From Prosthecobacter debontii (GTDB taxonomy: Bacteria; Verrucomicrobiota; Verrucomicrobiia; Verrucomicrobiales; Akkermansiaceae): 64,000 bases of DNA. Below the pieces are notes generated by a model, which saw only the letters and a program-made list of their open reading frames with translations, searched no databases and was not told where the DNA came from. Position numbers and translations under genes: made by a program. Below, piece after piece: positions 1-8,460 of the stretch; positions within the stretch are counted from its first letter, which is position 1, and each line of letters begins with the position of its first letter. The DNA is taken from positions 21,312-85,311 of the forward strand of contig CAMBPB010000005.1 of the NCBI GenBank assembly GCA_945869465.1, in the 5' to 3' direction.

Positions 1-403
1 TGACTCGCCTGACCCTGATCTGAGAAAGAAGCCGCCATGCGCGGCCTTCCCTTTCACATCTCATGGGCGGGCGGGTTTGGAAACCCGCGCTCCCGGCGGT
101 TCATGGCACCGGGACCGCGAGTCTGTGACTCGCCTGACCCTGATCTGAGAAAGAAGCCGCCATGCGCTGCCTTCGCTTTCACGTCTCATGGGCGGGCGGG
201 TTTGGAAACCCGCGCTCCCGGCGGTTCATTGCACCGGGACCGCAAGTCGGTGACTCACCTGACCATGATCTGAGAAAGAATCCGCCATGCGCGGCCTTCC
301 CTTTCACATCTCATGGGCATGCGGGTTTGGAAACCCGCGCTCCCGGCGGTTCATTGCACCGGGACCGCGAGTCGGTGACTCGCCTGACCCTGATCTGAGA
401 AAG
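1..403. repeat. 125-bp tandem repeat, three full copies plus a partial
   Basis: Three consecutive units of exactly 125 bp (1-125, 126-250, 251-375) are followed by 28 bp of a fourth (376-403). Each begins TGACTCGCCTGACC or a near variant, and copies differ at only a few positions. Each unit contains a palindrome, GCGGGTTT-GG-AAACCCGC, at 71-88, 196-213 and 321-338. The unit length is not a multiple of three, so the open frames that run through it shift between copies and are probably not protein. The array may extend left beyond the window. Confidence 0.95.
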
Positions 404-420
404 CGTGTCATTACGAGCAC

Positions 421-464
421 CCAGCCCGTTGGGCCGGGCTGGTATCATGCCGGGCCTTTGGCCC
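421..464. repeat. two adjacent hairpins
   Basis: Two perfect inverted repeats stand side by side: CCAGCCCG (421-428) with CGGGCTGG (435-442), and GGGCC (452-456) with GGCCC (460-464). They lie downstream of the leftward gene ending at 564 and next to the tandem array. They could act as a transcription end or be a dispersed palindromic element. There is no T-run, so an intrinsic terminator is not certain. Confidence 0.6.
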
Positions 465-563
465 TCAGGAGTGCCATCGCATTTTCCGTCACACCGATGC
501 AATTCCTAGCTCCGGAATCTTCCAACCGAGATAGCTATCATGAATTTTTTGAGGCGACGGGAG

Positions 564-1130
564 TCAGCGGTGGAGACAGCGCAGGATGGGGGGCAGGGCG
601 AGATCCCAGGCGTGGGCGACGGCGCAGCGGATGACAGCGGCCGCCTCCTCGCTGTTAGGGAAATTCCGATCTTCCCGGACTTTGCGGGCCATTCGGGCAA
701 TCGCGCTGAGTTCGGGAGGCAGCGTGAGCAAGCCCAACGCGGCGGACAACGCGGTGGCACCGAGCAGAATGGCGATGGCTCCCACCACCGGGATTTTGTA
801 AACCAGCACGGCAAACACGGCGACGACTCCGCTTAAAGGCGGCACGGCCAGGCCGAAGCGCCGGGTGTTTTCGCGGGATGCAGCGGCTTTTGGCTCGCGT
901 TCCTGCCACTCGGCAAGCGCCTTGAGCCGGAGCTGTCGGCCGAACTCTGCGGCGGATTCTTCTGCCCGGTGGATGATCGCGGCATCATCCAGCGAGGGCA
1001 GCCAGCGGGTGAGATCGCAACGGCACGGACGATTGCCGTCCCGAGCCAGGATGCGCATGCCGAACCACCAGCGGGCGACCAGCGAAATGGCGATCGGAAA
1101 CAGCGAAAGGAACAGGATCAGGCGGAACAT
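564..1130 (-). CDS. small membrane protein, unknown function
   Basis: Encodes 188 residues. A hydrophobic N-terminal segment (about 1-21) is followed by a charged, probably helical stretch (about 50-90) and a hydrophobic double segment (about 98-140) containing the run LLGATALSAALGLLTLPPEL. The remainder is soluble and basic. The LTLPPELSAIARM stretch faintly resembles the end of YugP-type membrane metallopeptidases, but I see no HExxH motif, so that is not a function call. The start is 14 nt after the stop of the FtsB-like gene, so the two are probably co-transcribed downstream of trpD. Confidence 0.6.
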   Translation of the reverse strand: MFRLILFLSLFPIAISLVARWWFGMRILARDGNRPCRCDLTRWLPSLDDAAIIHRAEESAAEFGRQLRLKALAEWQEREPKAAASRENTRRFGLAVPPLSGVVAVFAVLVYKIPVVGAIAILLGATALSAALGLLTLPPELSAIARMARKVREDRNFPNSEEAAAVIRCAVAHAWDLALPPILRCLHR

Positions 1131-1144
1131 GCGGGCCTCAGGAT

Positions 1145-1486
1145 TTACCGGTCGCGCCGAAACCTCAAGACCCGTTCGCCTTCGCGGCAGTAGTCGAGAC
1201 GATCCCGGGCATGGATTTCCAGATACGCGGGGTCCTCACGCAAGGCACGGAGTTCGATACGGCGGTGATCCCGCTCCGCCACGACCATGCGCTCGCGTTC
1301 CTGGGCGAGCTTTCGCTTGGATTCGAGCTTCTCAAGCGTCCGCCGCTGGGGGAAAGCCGTCGCCACCACCACGAATCCCAGCGACACACAGCAGGCCATG
1401 AGGGCAAGTTTGCTGGCGCCCTGAATCACCCGCGTGCGGGCCTCCAGACGCGTCAACATCGCGGACTCCAACCGTTTCCTTGCCAT
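1145..1486 (-). CDS. FtsB/DivIC-like septum formation initiator
   Basis: Encodes 113 residues with the family architecture: a short cytoplasmic N-terminus, one membrane segment (about 24-44), a charged coiled coil (about 46-85, rich in Lys, Arg and Glu), and the C-terminal signature LREDPAYLEIHARDRLDYCR (82-101) matching the family pattern of a short Asp-Pro-x-Tyr-x-Glu block followed by an Arg-x-Leu block. Such proteins bridge FtsL/FtsQ in the divisome. The ATG at 1486 is preferred over an upstream in-frame ATG at 1579, which would add 31 unrelated residues and overlap the trpD end. A GGGGG run sits just upstream as a possible ribosome site. Small divergent homologs are easily confused, so the exact subfamily is open. 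Confidence 0.75.
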   Translation of the reverse strand: MARKRLESAMLTRLEARTRVIQGASKLALMACCVSLGFVVVATAFPQRRTLEKLESKRKLAQERERMVVAERDHRRIELRALREDPAYLEIHARDRLDYCREGERVLRFRRDR

Positions 1487-1575
1487 TCTCAGCCCCCAAA
1501 AACCATGACATGCCCCGAATGTCAAGCGATCCGAAGGAGGCGCATCGCGCGAGTGAGTTGATAGGAAGAAAGGAC

Positions 1576-2622
1576 TCACCCGGTCGCGGCCTTGCGCAGC
1601 AGGCGGAGGCGTTCCAGCGCGGCACCGCTTTGGATCATCTCGCGTGAAATCTCGATGCCGTCGCCCAGGTTGTCGGCGAGGCCCGCACAGGCGAGCGCGG
1701 CCCCGGAGTTCATCAGGACCATGTCGCGTTTCGGGCCGGTATCGTTGCCGGAGAGGATCGCTTCGAGAATGGCGGCGTTGGTTTGCGCGTCACCGCCGCG
1801 CAGGGATTCGACCTCGGCGTGTTTGAAGCCGAAATCACGCGGGCGGATTTCCTCGTCCTCGAGGTCCTGATAGGCGCCGGATTTGCAAATGCGGGTGGAA
1901 CCCATCAGGCTGACCTCGTCCACCGAGCGGCCATCGCCGGTGGTTCCGTGCACGACCCACGCGCTGTCGCGGCCGAGGCGCTGGAGGATTTCGGCGAAGG
2001 CCGGGCACAGATCGCGCGAAAACACCCCGACCAGCTGGCATTGCGGCCTGGCGGGATTGAGCAGCGGGCCGATCAGGTTGAAAATGGTCCGGATACCCTT
2101 GGCCGCCAGTGCTTTCCGGACGCCCGCGACCGCCCTGAAGGCCGGGTGATAGTTTGGCGCGAACATGAAGCCGATGCCGGCTTTCTCAAGACAGCGGCGG
2201 AAGTCGTCCACCGGCAGATCGATGCGGATGCCGAGCGCTTCGAGCACGTCGGCGCCGCCGCTTTTTGAAGTGATGCCGCGGTTGCCGTGTTTGACCACCA
2301 CGGCCCCGGCGGCGGCGGCGATGAACATCGCGGTGGTGGAAACATTGAACAGATCCAACTGATCGCCACCCGTGCCGCAGACATCGAGTGTGGGGCCGTC
2401 CAGATCGAGCAGGCCGAGGTGCGGATCCACCGCGTGACCGAGGAAAACCTCGACAAAACCGGCGATTTCCCCGGGGGTTTCGCCCTTGTTGGCCAAGGCT
2501 TCGAGCAGGCGGCCTTTTTTTTCATCCGTGATGGCGGGATTGAGCAAAAGTTCCGCCGCCACCTCCACTTCGCGGGGCGAGAGTTCCTGCTTTTGTTCGA
2601 GGTGGTGAATCAAGGCGTCCAT
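1576..2622 (-). CDS. trpD: anthranilate phosphoribosyltransferase
   Basis: Transfers phosphoribosyl from PRPP to anthranilate, the second committed step of tryptophan synthesis, in the cytoplasm. The 348-residue length is typical. Visible family motifs are CGTGGD (82-87), which binds PRPP, KHGNRGITSKSG (111-122) and the VDEVS metal-binding acidic pair near residue 235. It lies first in a leftward group with the FtsB-like gene (89-nt gap). No other trp gene is in the window, so the pathway genes are scattered here. Confidence 0.97.
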   Translation of the reverse strand: MDALIHHLEQKQELSPREVEVAAELLLNPAITDEKKGRLLEALANKGETPGEIAGFVEVFLGHAVDPHLGLLDLDGPTLDVCGTGGDQLDLFNVSTTAMFIAAAAGAVVVKHGNRGITSKSGGADVLEALGIRIDLPVDDFRRCLEKAGIGFMFAPNYHPAFRAVAGVRKALAAKGIRTIFNLIGPLLNPARPQCQLVGVFSRDLCPAFAEILQRLGRDSAWVVHGTTGDGRSVDEVSLMGSTRICKSGAYQDLEDEEIRPRDFGFKHAEVESLRGGDAQTNAAILEAILSGNDTGPKRDMVLMNSGAALACAGLADNLGDGIEISREMIQSGAALERLRLLRKAATG

Positions 2623-2704
2623 GCCGGAACCTTACCACGATCCCGAATCAGGGCCAGAACGAACCGACCAAAGACCATGGGCTGGTTTGACGGAGAGACG
2701 ACGA

Positions 2705-2740
2705 TGACAGAATCATTTTGTGACAGAATCATTCTGTCAC
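2705..2740. repeat. double palindrome, GTGACAGAAT-C-ATTCTGTCAC
   Basis: A perfect 21-nt palindrome at 2720-2740 (10-nt arms around a single C) is preceded by a degenerate copy of the same half-sites at 2705-2723. It lies between the stop of the MFS gene and the trpD start, both leftward. It may terminate or attenuate MFS transcription, bind a dimeric regulator of trpD, or be a REP-like element. The near-zero loop fits a DNA operator or cruciform better than an RNA hairpin. Confidence 0.7.
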
Positions 2741-2757
2741 AATCCCCCGGCTCCAGC

Positions 2758-4596
2758 TCACGCTTTCGGTTTTTTGCCTTCGAAGTGCTCCTCGATTTCC
2801 TCCAGCGTCTTGCCCTTGGTTTCCGGCAGGAAAAAGGCGGCGGTGATGAAGTAGATCACGGTGCAGGCGGCGAAGGCGAAGAACATCGTGCCGTAGCCGT
2901 ATTTGCCGACCGTGGGCAGGAAGATCGCGGCGATGGTGGTGGAAACCGCCTGATTGACCAGCAGGGCGATGCTCATGCCGTTGGAACGGATGCGGGTGGG
3001 CATCAGTTCCGATAGAGCGAGCCACACGCAGACCCCCGGCCCGATGGCGAAGAAGCCGATGAAGACAAAGATGCACACCGCAATGGTCCAACCGTTGGCG
3101 GTGCTGGGCACCGGCGTGATGAGCGCGTTTTCGATCTTGATGTCGGCATTCTTGGACTTCTCCAAATCGGCAAACGGGTTCTTGAAAAATGCATCCACAC
3201 TGTTGCTAGGCAGGCTGGCGTTGCGGCTGATTTTGAGTTTCGCCGCCTTGTCGTCGGAGCGCACCACATTGGTGGCCGCGGTGAAATCCCCGCATGAATA
3301 GATGATCGACAGCGTTGTGGGTCTTCCGGCGATCGCCTTGCCGGCCTCCCCGGCGGTGGTTAGAAAGCCGGCGGCCTTGGCATCGTCGTATTTGATTTCC
3401 ACCAGCTGATCTTTCACCGCCTGTCTGGTGCCGTCGGCCAAGACTTTTTCGGCGTCCACCTCGGTGACCAGCGCCTGCACGGCGTCCTTGCAATCGACGC
3501 GAAGTTTCTCGGTGTTGCGGAAGAGGAACCCGACGGCTATCAGGGAAACGATGATGCCCGCGGTGCCGATCGAGAGCAGGAATTTGCGGCCTTTTCTATC
3601 CACCAGCGCCACCGCCCCCATGGTCATGACGAAATTGACGAGGGTGAGAATCACATAACCCATGTGCGCCTGGGCATCGTTCAAACCGGCTTGAATGAGG
3701 ATGGTGGCGTTGTATCCGATGATCGAGTTGATACCGGTGGCCTGATTGCAGGCGAGGATAACGCAGGCCAGAACGAAGGGGATCACATATTTCCGGGACC
3801 GCAGCGAACCGCCGCTCGTCCCGGTGGCCTTCGCGGATGCCTCGGCGCTGGCCGTGTCGCGCATTTCGTCGATTTCACGTTCCGCCTGGTCCGGCACGCG
3901 CGAACGCAGCAACGCGCTGCGGGTGGCCTCCACCTTGCCACGCTTGAACAACCAGCGCGGCGACTCCGTGACCATGAACGCGCCGATGACGAACACCACG
4001 CCGGGCAGCATGGAAACCCAGAAAATCCAGCGCCAAGCATGTTCCTTGGCGGCGAAGAGTTCCTCGAGGGTGCCGTCCTTTTCAATGCCCCCGATCCAGA
4101 TGCTGAAGCCGTAGCCGATCAACGCCGCGGCGACGATGCCGAGCGTGAGCAGCCATTGAAACACGCCGGTGCCTTTGCCGCGATTGGCGGCGCTGAGGCA
4201 TTCGGCGAGATAAAGCGGGATGACCACTCCGATCAATCCGGCACTCACCCCTTGCAGCAGACGTCCCATCACCAGCGGGCCGAATCCCTCGGCCAGGGCG
4301 ATCATCGGGATGCTCGCCACAAACACCAGGCCACTGACAATCATCATCGGCTTGCGGCCGACCAGATCGGACAGCATCCCTGCAAACAGCGTGGAAATGA
4401 CACTTCCTAACAATACCGCCGCCACGATGATGGACAATTCCCCGGCGTTCAGCCCGGATGTGGCTTCCATATACGGCAGCGCGCCGGCGATGATGCCGAC
4501 ATCAATCCCGTAAAGCAGACCGCCCAAGCCAGCGACGATGAGAAGGAAGCGATTGTAGCGCTGGATGCTGGTCGGCGGGGTGGATGGAGTGCTCAT
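2758..4596 (-). CDS. MFS sugar-porter family transporter with a large periplasmic loop
   Basis: Encodes 612 residues with twelve predicted membrane helices. Sugar-porter hallmarks are GGLLYGIDVGIIAG in helix 1, GRKPMM after helix 2, GRLLQGVSAGLIG in helix 4, ESPRWL (211-216) after helix 6, NQATGINSIIGY (284-295) in helix 7, DRKGRK (333-338) after helix 8 and PETKGKT (591-597) at the end. It probably imports a monosaccharide by proton symport. Oddly, about 140 residues (361-502) are inserted between helices 9 and 10 on the periplasmic side, where relatives have a short loop; the insert has two Cys (369 and 435). The start MSTPSTPP at 4596 is chosen over 4698 because the upstream extension has no family resemblance. 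Substrate unknown. Confidence 0.92.
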   Translation of the reverse strand: MSTPSTPPTSIQRYNRFLLIVAGLGGLLYGIDVGIIAGALPYMEATSGLNAGELSIIVAAVLLGSVISTLFAGMLSDLVGRKPMMIVSGLVFVASIPMIALAEGFGPLVMGRLLQGVSAGLIGVVIPLYLAECLSAANRGKGTGVFQWLLTLGIVAAALIGYGFSIWIGGIEKDGTLEELFAAKEHAWRWIFWVSMLPGVVFVIGAFMVTESPRWLFKRGKVEATRSALLRSRVPDQAEREIDEMRDTASAEASAKATGTSGGSLRSRKYVIPFVLACVILACNQATGINSIIGYNATILIQAGLNDAQAHMGYVILTLVNFVMTMGAVALVDRKGRKFLLSIGTAGIIVSLIAVGFLFRNTEKLRVDCKDAVQALVTEVDAEKVLADGTRQAVKDQLVEIKYDDAKAAGFLTTAGEAGKAIAGRPTTLSIIYSCGDFTAATNVVRSDDKAAKLKISRNASLPSNSVDAFFKNPFADLEKSKNADIKIENALITPVPSTANGWTIAVCIFVFIGFFAIGPGVCVWLALSELMPTRIRSNGMSIALLVNQAVSTTIAAIFLPTVGKYGYGTMFFAFAACTVIYFITAAFFLPETKGKTLEEIEEHFEGKKPKA

Positions 4597-4742
4597 GATT
4601 TCAAACGGAACGGCGGGATGATAGGAATTGAGCCAGTGCCGACAATGCGGAAATTCACGGGACGGGAAACCGCGCAGGAACGGGAATCGACCTCGCAAGC
4701 GAAATCGCCGAGGCGTCAGATGAAACCTCCCGTCAGGCCTTT

Positions 4743-4767
4743 CCCATCACTCCCGCATGCAGCGCCC
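4743..4767. repeat. left copy of a 24/25-nt direct repeat
   Basis: CCCATCACTCCCGCATGCAG plus GCGCC-type continuation. The second copy at 5324-5347 is identical except for one missing C. The right copy contains the rapA start codon, so this copy looks like a displaced duplicate of the rapA translation start. Confidence 0.85.
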
Positions 4768-4893
4768 AGCTCTTGGAGTGGGTTGGCAACGACGGGTCCC
4801 CATCAGCGTGTTGTGGTTCAAAAGGCGGGTGTTTTGGCAAATGCGGGGGACAAATGGATTGCACTTGTCCGCAAACGGCTTAAACTTCTCCCC

Positions 4894-5223
4894 ATGAGTG
4901 GCGATGGGGTGAAATTACAAGTGCGGATGGATCGCCGCCTGAAAGAAGAGGCCGAGGGAATTTTCGCGGAGATGGGCTTGGACACCACCACGGCCGTGCG
5001 GATCTTCTTCACCAAGGTGGCGAGGACCCGCAGCATCCCATTCCGGCTCAGCGCGGAGCCGGAGTTCTCGCCCGAGCCGGAAGCTCGCATCTTGGAAGCG
5101 TGGCAGGAATCGAAAGACCCGGCGAATCTATCCGGACCCTATCCGGATGTCGCCGGGATGTTCCGGGACATCCATCGGCAAAGCGCCGAAGAAGAAGCCG
5201 CCACCGCACCGACCACCCCGTGA
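4894..5223 (+). CDS. RelB/DinJ-like orphan antitoxin
   Basis: Encodes 109 residues. Residues 7-60 match the DinJ/RelB ribbon-helix-helix antitoxin pattern: a beta strand (VKLQVRMDRRLKEEAE), the AEMGLDTTTAVRIFFTKVAR helix pair, then the SIPF turn. These proteins repress their own operon and neutralise a YafQ/RelE-type ribonuclease. No toxin gene follows: 113 nt later rapA starts on the same strand. It is therefore an orphan antitoxin or a DinJ-like regulator. The C-terminus (about 61-109) is longer than usual and rich in Pro, Glu and Ala. The ATG at 4894 is chosen because the RHH fold begins immediately after it. The gene sits inside a segment bounded by a 24-nt direct repeat. Confidence 0.75.
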   Translation: MSGDGVKLQVRMDRRLKEEAEGIFAEMGLDTTTAVRIFFTKVARTRSIPFRLSAEPEFSPEPEARILEAWQESKDPANLSGPYPDVAGMFRDIHRQSAEEEAATAPTTP

Positions 5224-5323
5224 CCTGCGTCCAAACCAGTCCATTTCGCCAAGCGTTTGCCAGGCTGGGCCTGCGCGAACAGACTGCCCTTGAGCCGGGA
5301 ACCCACACTCAGGTGTATTGATC

Positions 5324-5347
5324 CCCATCACTCCGCATGCAGCGCCC
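5324..5347. repeat. right copy of a 24-nt direct repeat, spanning the rapA start
   Basis: CCCATCACTCCGCATGCAGC and four more bases. It matches the copy at 4743-4767 with a single C deletion. The rapA ATG is at 5337, within the repeat. Confidence 0.85.
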
Positions 5348-8042
5348 TTTTCCCGGACAACGGTGGATCTCCACCTCCGAGCCTTCCCTCGGGCTTGGCG
5401 TGGTGCGTTCCTTCGATGGCCGCAAGGTGGTGATGCGCTACCCCGCCGCCGAGGAAACCCGCGCCTACGCCTTTGAGTCGGCGCCGCTTGTTAGGGTCTG
5501 CTTCAGCCCGGGCGATGACATCGCGGACCGCGCCGGCAGCCCGCTCACCGTCGAGGCCGTCACCACTCGCGACGGACTCCTGATCTATCACTGCGGCGGA
5601 CGGGAACTCGCCGAGACGGAGTTGCTGGACTCGCTCGGTTTCATCCATCCCGAAAAACGCCTGCTTGCCGGACTGGCCGGCCACCCGCGGGACTTCGACC
5701 AGCGCCTGCAGGCACTCGAGTGGAACACCCACATCCGCCAATCGCCAGCCCGCGGCTTCGTCGGCGCACGCATCGACCTCATTCCCCATCAGTTGGCAAT
5801 CGTCGCCGAAACCGCCGGCCGACTGCATCCGCGGGTCCTGCTCGCCGATGAAGTGGGCCTCGGCAAAACCATCGAGGCCTGCCTCATCCTTCACCGTCTC
5901 CATCTCACCGGGCGCGCCAACCGTATCCTCATCCTCGTCCCCGAGCCGCTGGTCCACCAGTGGTTCGTCGAGGTCCTCCGCCGCTTCAACCTGCTGTTTG
6001 CCATCTACGATGAACCTCGTTGCCAATCGATCGAGGCTCATGACGCGCAAACAAATCCCTTTCTCGATTCCCAGCTCATTCTTGCCGCCACCGATTTTCT
6101 AACGAACAACCCGGCCCGGGCCGCCCAGGCCCGGGCCGCCGGATTCGATCTCCTTATCGTGGACGAGGCCCACCACCTCGAATGGTCGCCGGAGCATCCT
6201 TCCGACGCCTATGCCATGGTCGAGGCGCTGGGGCGGGAAATTCCGTCGCTGCTGCTGCTCACCGCCACGCCCCAACAGCTTGGCCCCGCCGGTCACTTCG
6301 CCCGGCTGCGCCTGTTGGATCCCGGGCGTTATGCCGGGCTCGATGCGTTTCTCGCCGAAACCCGCGCATACGCCCCGCTCGCCGAGGCGGTCGAGGCGCT
6401 GAAAATCGGCAGGCTTCCCGCAAACCCCGCCGCTTTCACCGCCCGCTCGCCCCGTGCCGCCGCCCATCTGGCAGAGTTGCACGCCGGCGACGAATCCGCC
6501 CGCGCCCCGCTGATTGCCGCGCTGATCGATTGTTTTGGCACCGGCCGCGTGCTCTTCCGCAACACCCGCGACCGGCTCACCGGCTTTCCCGAACGCCAGT
6601 CGCATCTCTATCCGCTATCCGGCGGTCAGTCCCCCTACGCCTGGCTCGCCGGGCTGCTGCGCTGGCTGCCGGAGAATGAAAAGGTGCTGCTCATCACCGG
6701 ATCGCCCGCGGCGGCCAGCGCCGTGCTGGAGAAACTCCTCGCGCAAATCCATGTCGAGTCCGCGCTCTTTCACGAGGATCTATCACTTCTTCAGCGCGAT
6801 CGCAACGCCGCGTGGTTCGCCGACCCGGAGGGCGCGCGCCTCCTCATCTGCTCGGAAATCGGCAGCGAGGGCCGCAACTTCCAGTTTGCCCGCCACCTTG
6901 TGCTCTTCGGTCTGCCGCGCGATCCGGAGTTGCTCGAGCAACGCATCGGCCGCCTGGACCGCATCGGCCAGACCGGCACCATTCACATTCACGTGCCCTA
7001 CGGCGTGGATAGTCAATCCGAGCTTCACGCCCGCTGGCTCCACGAGGGGCTCGACGCCTTCACCCGTCCGCTCAAGGGTGCCACCGCCGTGGCCGCCGCG
7101 CTGCTTCCCGAACTCGACGCGCTTCAGGAATCGTGCAACCCGGAAAAATTCGCGTCATTGCTGCAACGCAGCCGCGAGCTGAAACACCAAGTCGCCCGCG
7201 AACTCGCCACCGGCCATGACCGGCTCCTGGAACTCGGCGCTCCCGCTCCGGAGAAAATCAGCGGTTTGTTAGCATCCATTCGTTCCGCCGATGCCGACAC
7301 CCGCTTCGAACAGTTTGTCGTCCGGCTTTTCGACCATCTCGGACTCGATGTCTCCGATCTCTCCCGCCGGACCTATCACTTCCACCGCGGCCAGCGCCAC
7401 AGCGAGACCTTCGCCGATCTGCCGGAAGAGGGGCTTTCAGGCACCTTCGATCGGGAGACCGCGCTGGCCCGCGAGGACCTCGTGTTTCTAACACCCGATC
7501 ATCCCGTGCTGCTCGGAGCGTTGGAACATTACCTCGACAGCGAGTCGGGCAACGCCTCCTTCGCCCAGTGGAAAACAGGGGACGGGAAGGCGATTCTGCT
7601 GGAATGCGCGTTCGTGTTGGAAGCGATCGCTCCCACCCGCCTGCACCTCGACCGCTTCCTGCCGCCCACGGCCTTCCGCATCGTCGTCGATCACCACGGC
7701 AGGGTCTTCAGCGGTTCCCTGCCATCCGCCGTGCTGACTCCCGGAGACTCCCGCAGCCTGATCCATCAGGAAAGCTTCCGCCGCGATTTATTTCCCAAGA
7801 TGCTCTCCGCCGCCCAGGCGCTCGCCACCGCCGCCGCGCAAACTCCCGCCATCAGCGCCCGCCAACTCGCGTCTATCACCTTGGGGGCGGAGCTCGCCCG
7901 GCTCGAAGATCTCGCCACACGCAACACCCGGGTCTCCGAGGCCGAACTCACCGCCCTTCGCTCCGTCCGCGATGAGACTCTAACCTTCATCGCCGCGCCC
8001 CGCCTTCGCCTGGACGCCCTCCGGCTCGTCTGGAGAAGTTAG
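5337..8042 (+). CDS. rapA: RNA polymerase-associated ATPase RapA (Swi2/Snf2 helicase)
   Basis: Encodes 901 residues (E. coli RapA has 968), colinear with RapA throughout. The N-terminal tandem Tudor-like region starts PGQRWISTSEPSLGLG. Motifs seen are Walker A DEVGLGKT (171-178), DEAH (276-279), LTATP (308-312), the second helicase lobe with SEIGSEGRNFQF and QRIGRLDRIGQ, and C-terminal RapA blocks such as LTFDRETALAR-like and LDRFLPPTAFRI. RapA recycles RNA polymerase after termination by ATP-driven translocation. Start fixed by close agreement with the family N-terminus. No good Shine-Dalgarno site precedes it. The gene stands alone between the orphan antitoxin and a short degenerate gene. 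Confidence 0.96.
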   Translation: MQRPFPGQRWISTSEPSLGLGVVRSFDGRKVVMRYPAAEETRAYAFESAPLVRVCFSPGDDIADRAGSPLTVEAVTTRDGLLIYHCGGRELAETELLDSLGFIHPEKRLLAGLAGHPRDFDQRLQALEWNTHIRQSPARGFVGARIDLIPHQLAIVAETAGRLHPRVLLADEVGLGKTIEACLILHRLHLTGRANRILILVPEPLVHQWFVEVLRRFNLLFAIYDEPRCQSIEAHDAQTNPFLDSQLILAATDFLTNNPARAAQARAAGFDLLIVDEAHHLEWSPEHPSDAYAMVEALGREIPSLLLLTATPQQLGPAGHFARLRLLDPGRYAGLDAFLAETRAYAPLAEAVEALKIGRLPANPAAFTARSPRAAAHLAELHAGDESARAPLIAALIDCFGTGRVLFRNTRDRLTGFPERQSHLYPLSGGQSPYAWLAGLLRWLPENEKVLLITGSPAAASAVLEKLLAQIHVESALFHEDLSLLQRDRNAAWFADPEGARLLICSEIGSEGRNFQFARHLVLFGLPRDPELLEQRIGRLDRIGQTGTIHIHVPYGVDSQSELHARWLHEGLDAFTRPLKGATAVAAALLPELDALQESCNPEKFASLLQRSRELKHQVARELATGHDRLLELGAPAPEKISGLLASIRSADADTRFEQFVVRLFDHLGLDVSDLSRRTYHFHRGQRHSETFADLPEEGLSGTFDRETALAREDLVFLTPDHPVLLGALEHYLDSESGNASFAQWKTGDGKAILLECAFVLEAIAPTRLHLDRFLPPTAFRIVVDHHGRVFSGSLPSAVLTPGDSRSLIHQESFRRDLFPKMLSAAQALATAAAQTPAISARQLASITLGAELARLEDLATRNTRVSEAELTALRSVRDETLTFIAAPRLRLDALRLVWRS

Positions 8043-8134
8043 ATCCAGGGTGAAGCGACGATTCCGCGCGACGATTCCGCGCGAGGTGGCGGCGCACGTG
8101 CTGCAATTGGGCGATGGTAAACCCAAGATTTTGC

Positions 8135-8342
8135 ATGAAACTTCTTGCCACTCTCCTCTGCCTGAGCGCCCTCTCGCTGCCGGCGCTTGCACACCTTGCA
8201 GGAGCACCACAAGTGGCGGCCCAAGGTAAACCTGCCACCCGCGCCCGGCAGCGCCCACCGCATCCTGCGCTACGACGCCTCCACCGGGGTGGTGAATTGG
8301 GAGGGCAGGAATATCGGCGGCAACGACCCGATCCCGGATTGA
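8135..8342 (+). pseudogene. frameshifted short secreted protein
   Basis: An ATG at 8135 opens a clear signal peptide, MKLLATLLCLSALSLPALA. After that the same frame turns into Arg/Pro/His-rich sequence. The +1 frame instead continues sensibly (TLQEHHKWRPKVNLPPAPGS, then a stretch containing RILRYDASTGVVNWEG) and stops at 8340-8342. This is best read as a secreted protein of about 68 residues broken by one frameshift near 8190. Neither half is recognised. A sequencing error would give the same picture. Confidence 0.45.
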
Positions 8343-8460
8343 GGCATGGCGGGTGATGGCGGCGGGCGGGACGCCAGCGCCAGTGCGAGGGCACATCCAT
8401 CAATGGAGTGTCCGGCCTCCTCAAGTCTCGATCACGCCGAAAAATTTCCAACAGACTTCG

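Noticed and set aside
1..403. CRISPR-like array at the left edge
   Set aside because: The 125-bp units are contiguous copies with no unique spacers, so it is a tandem repeat.
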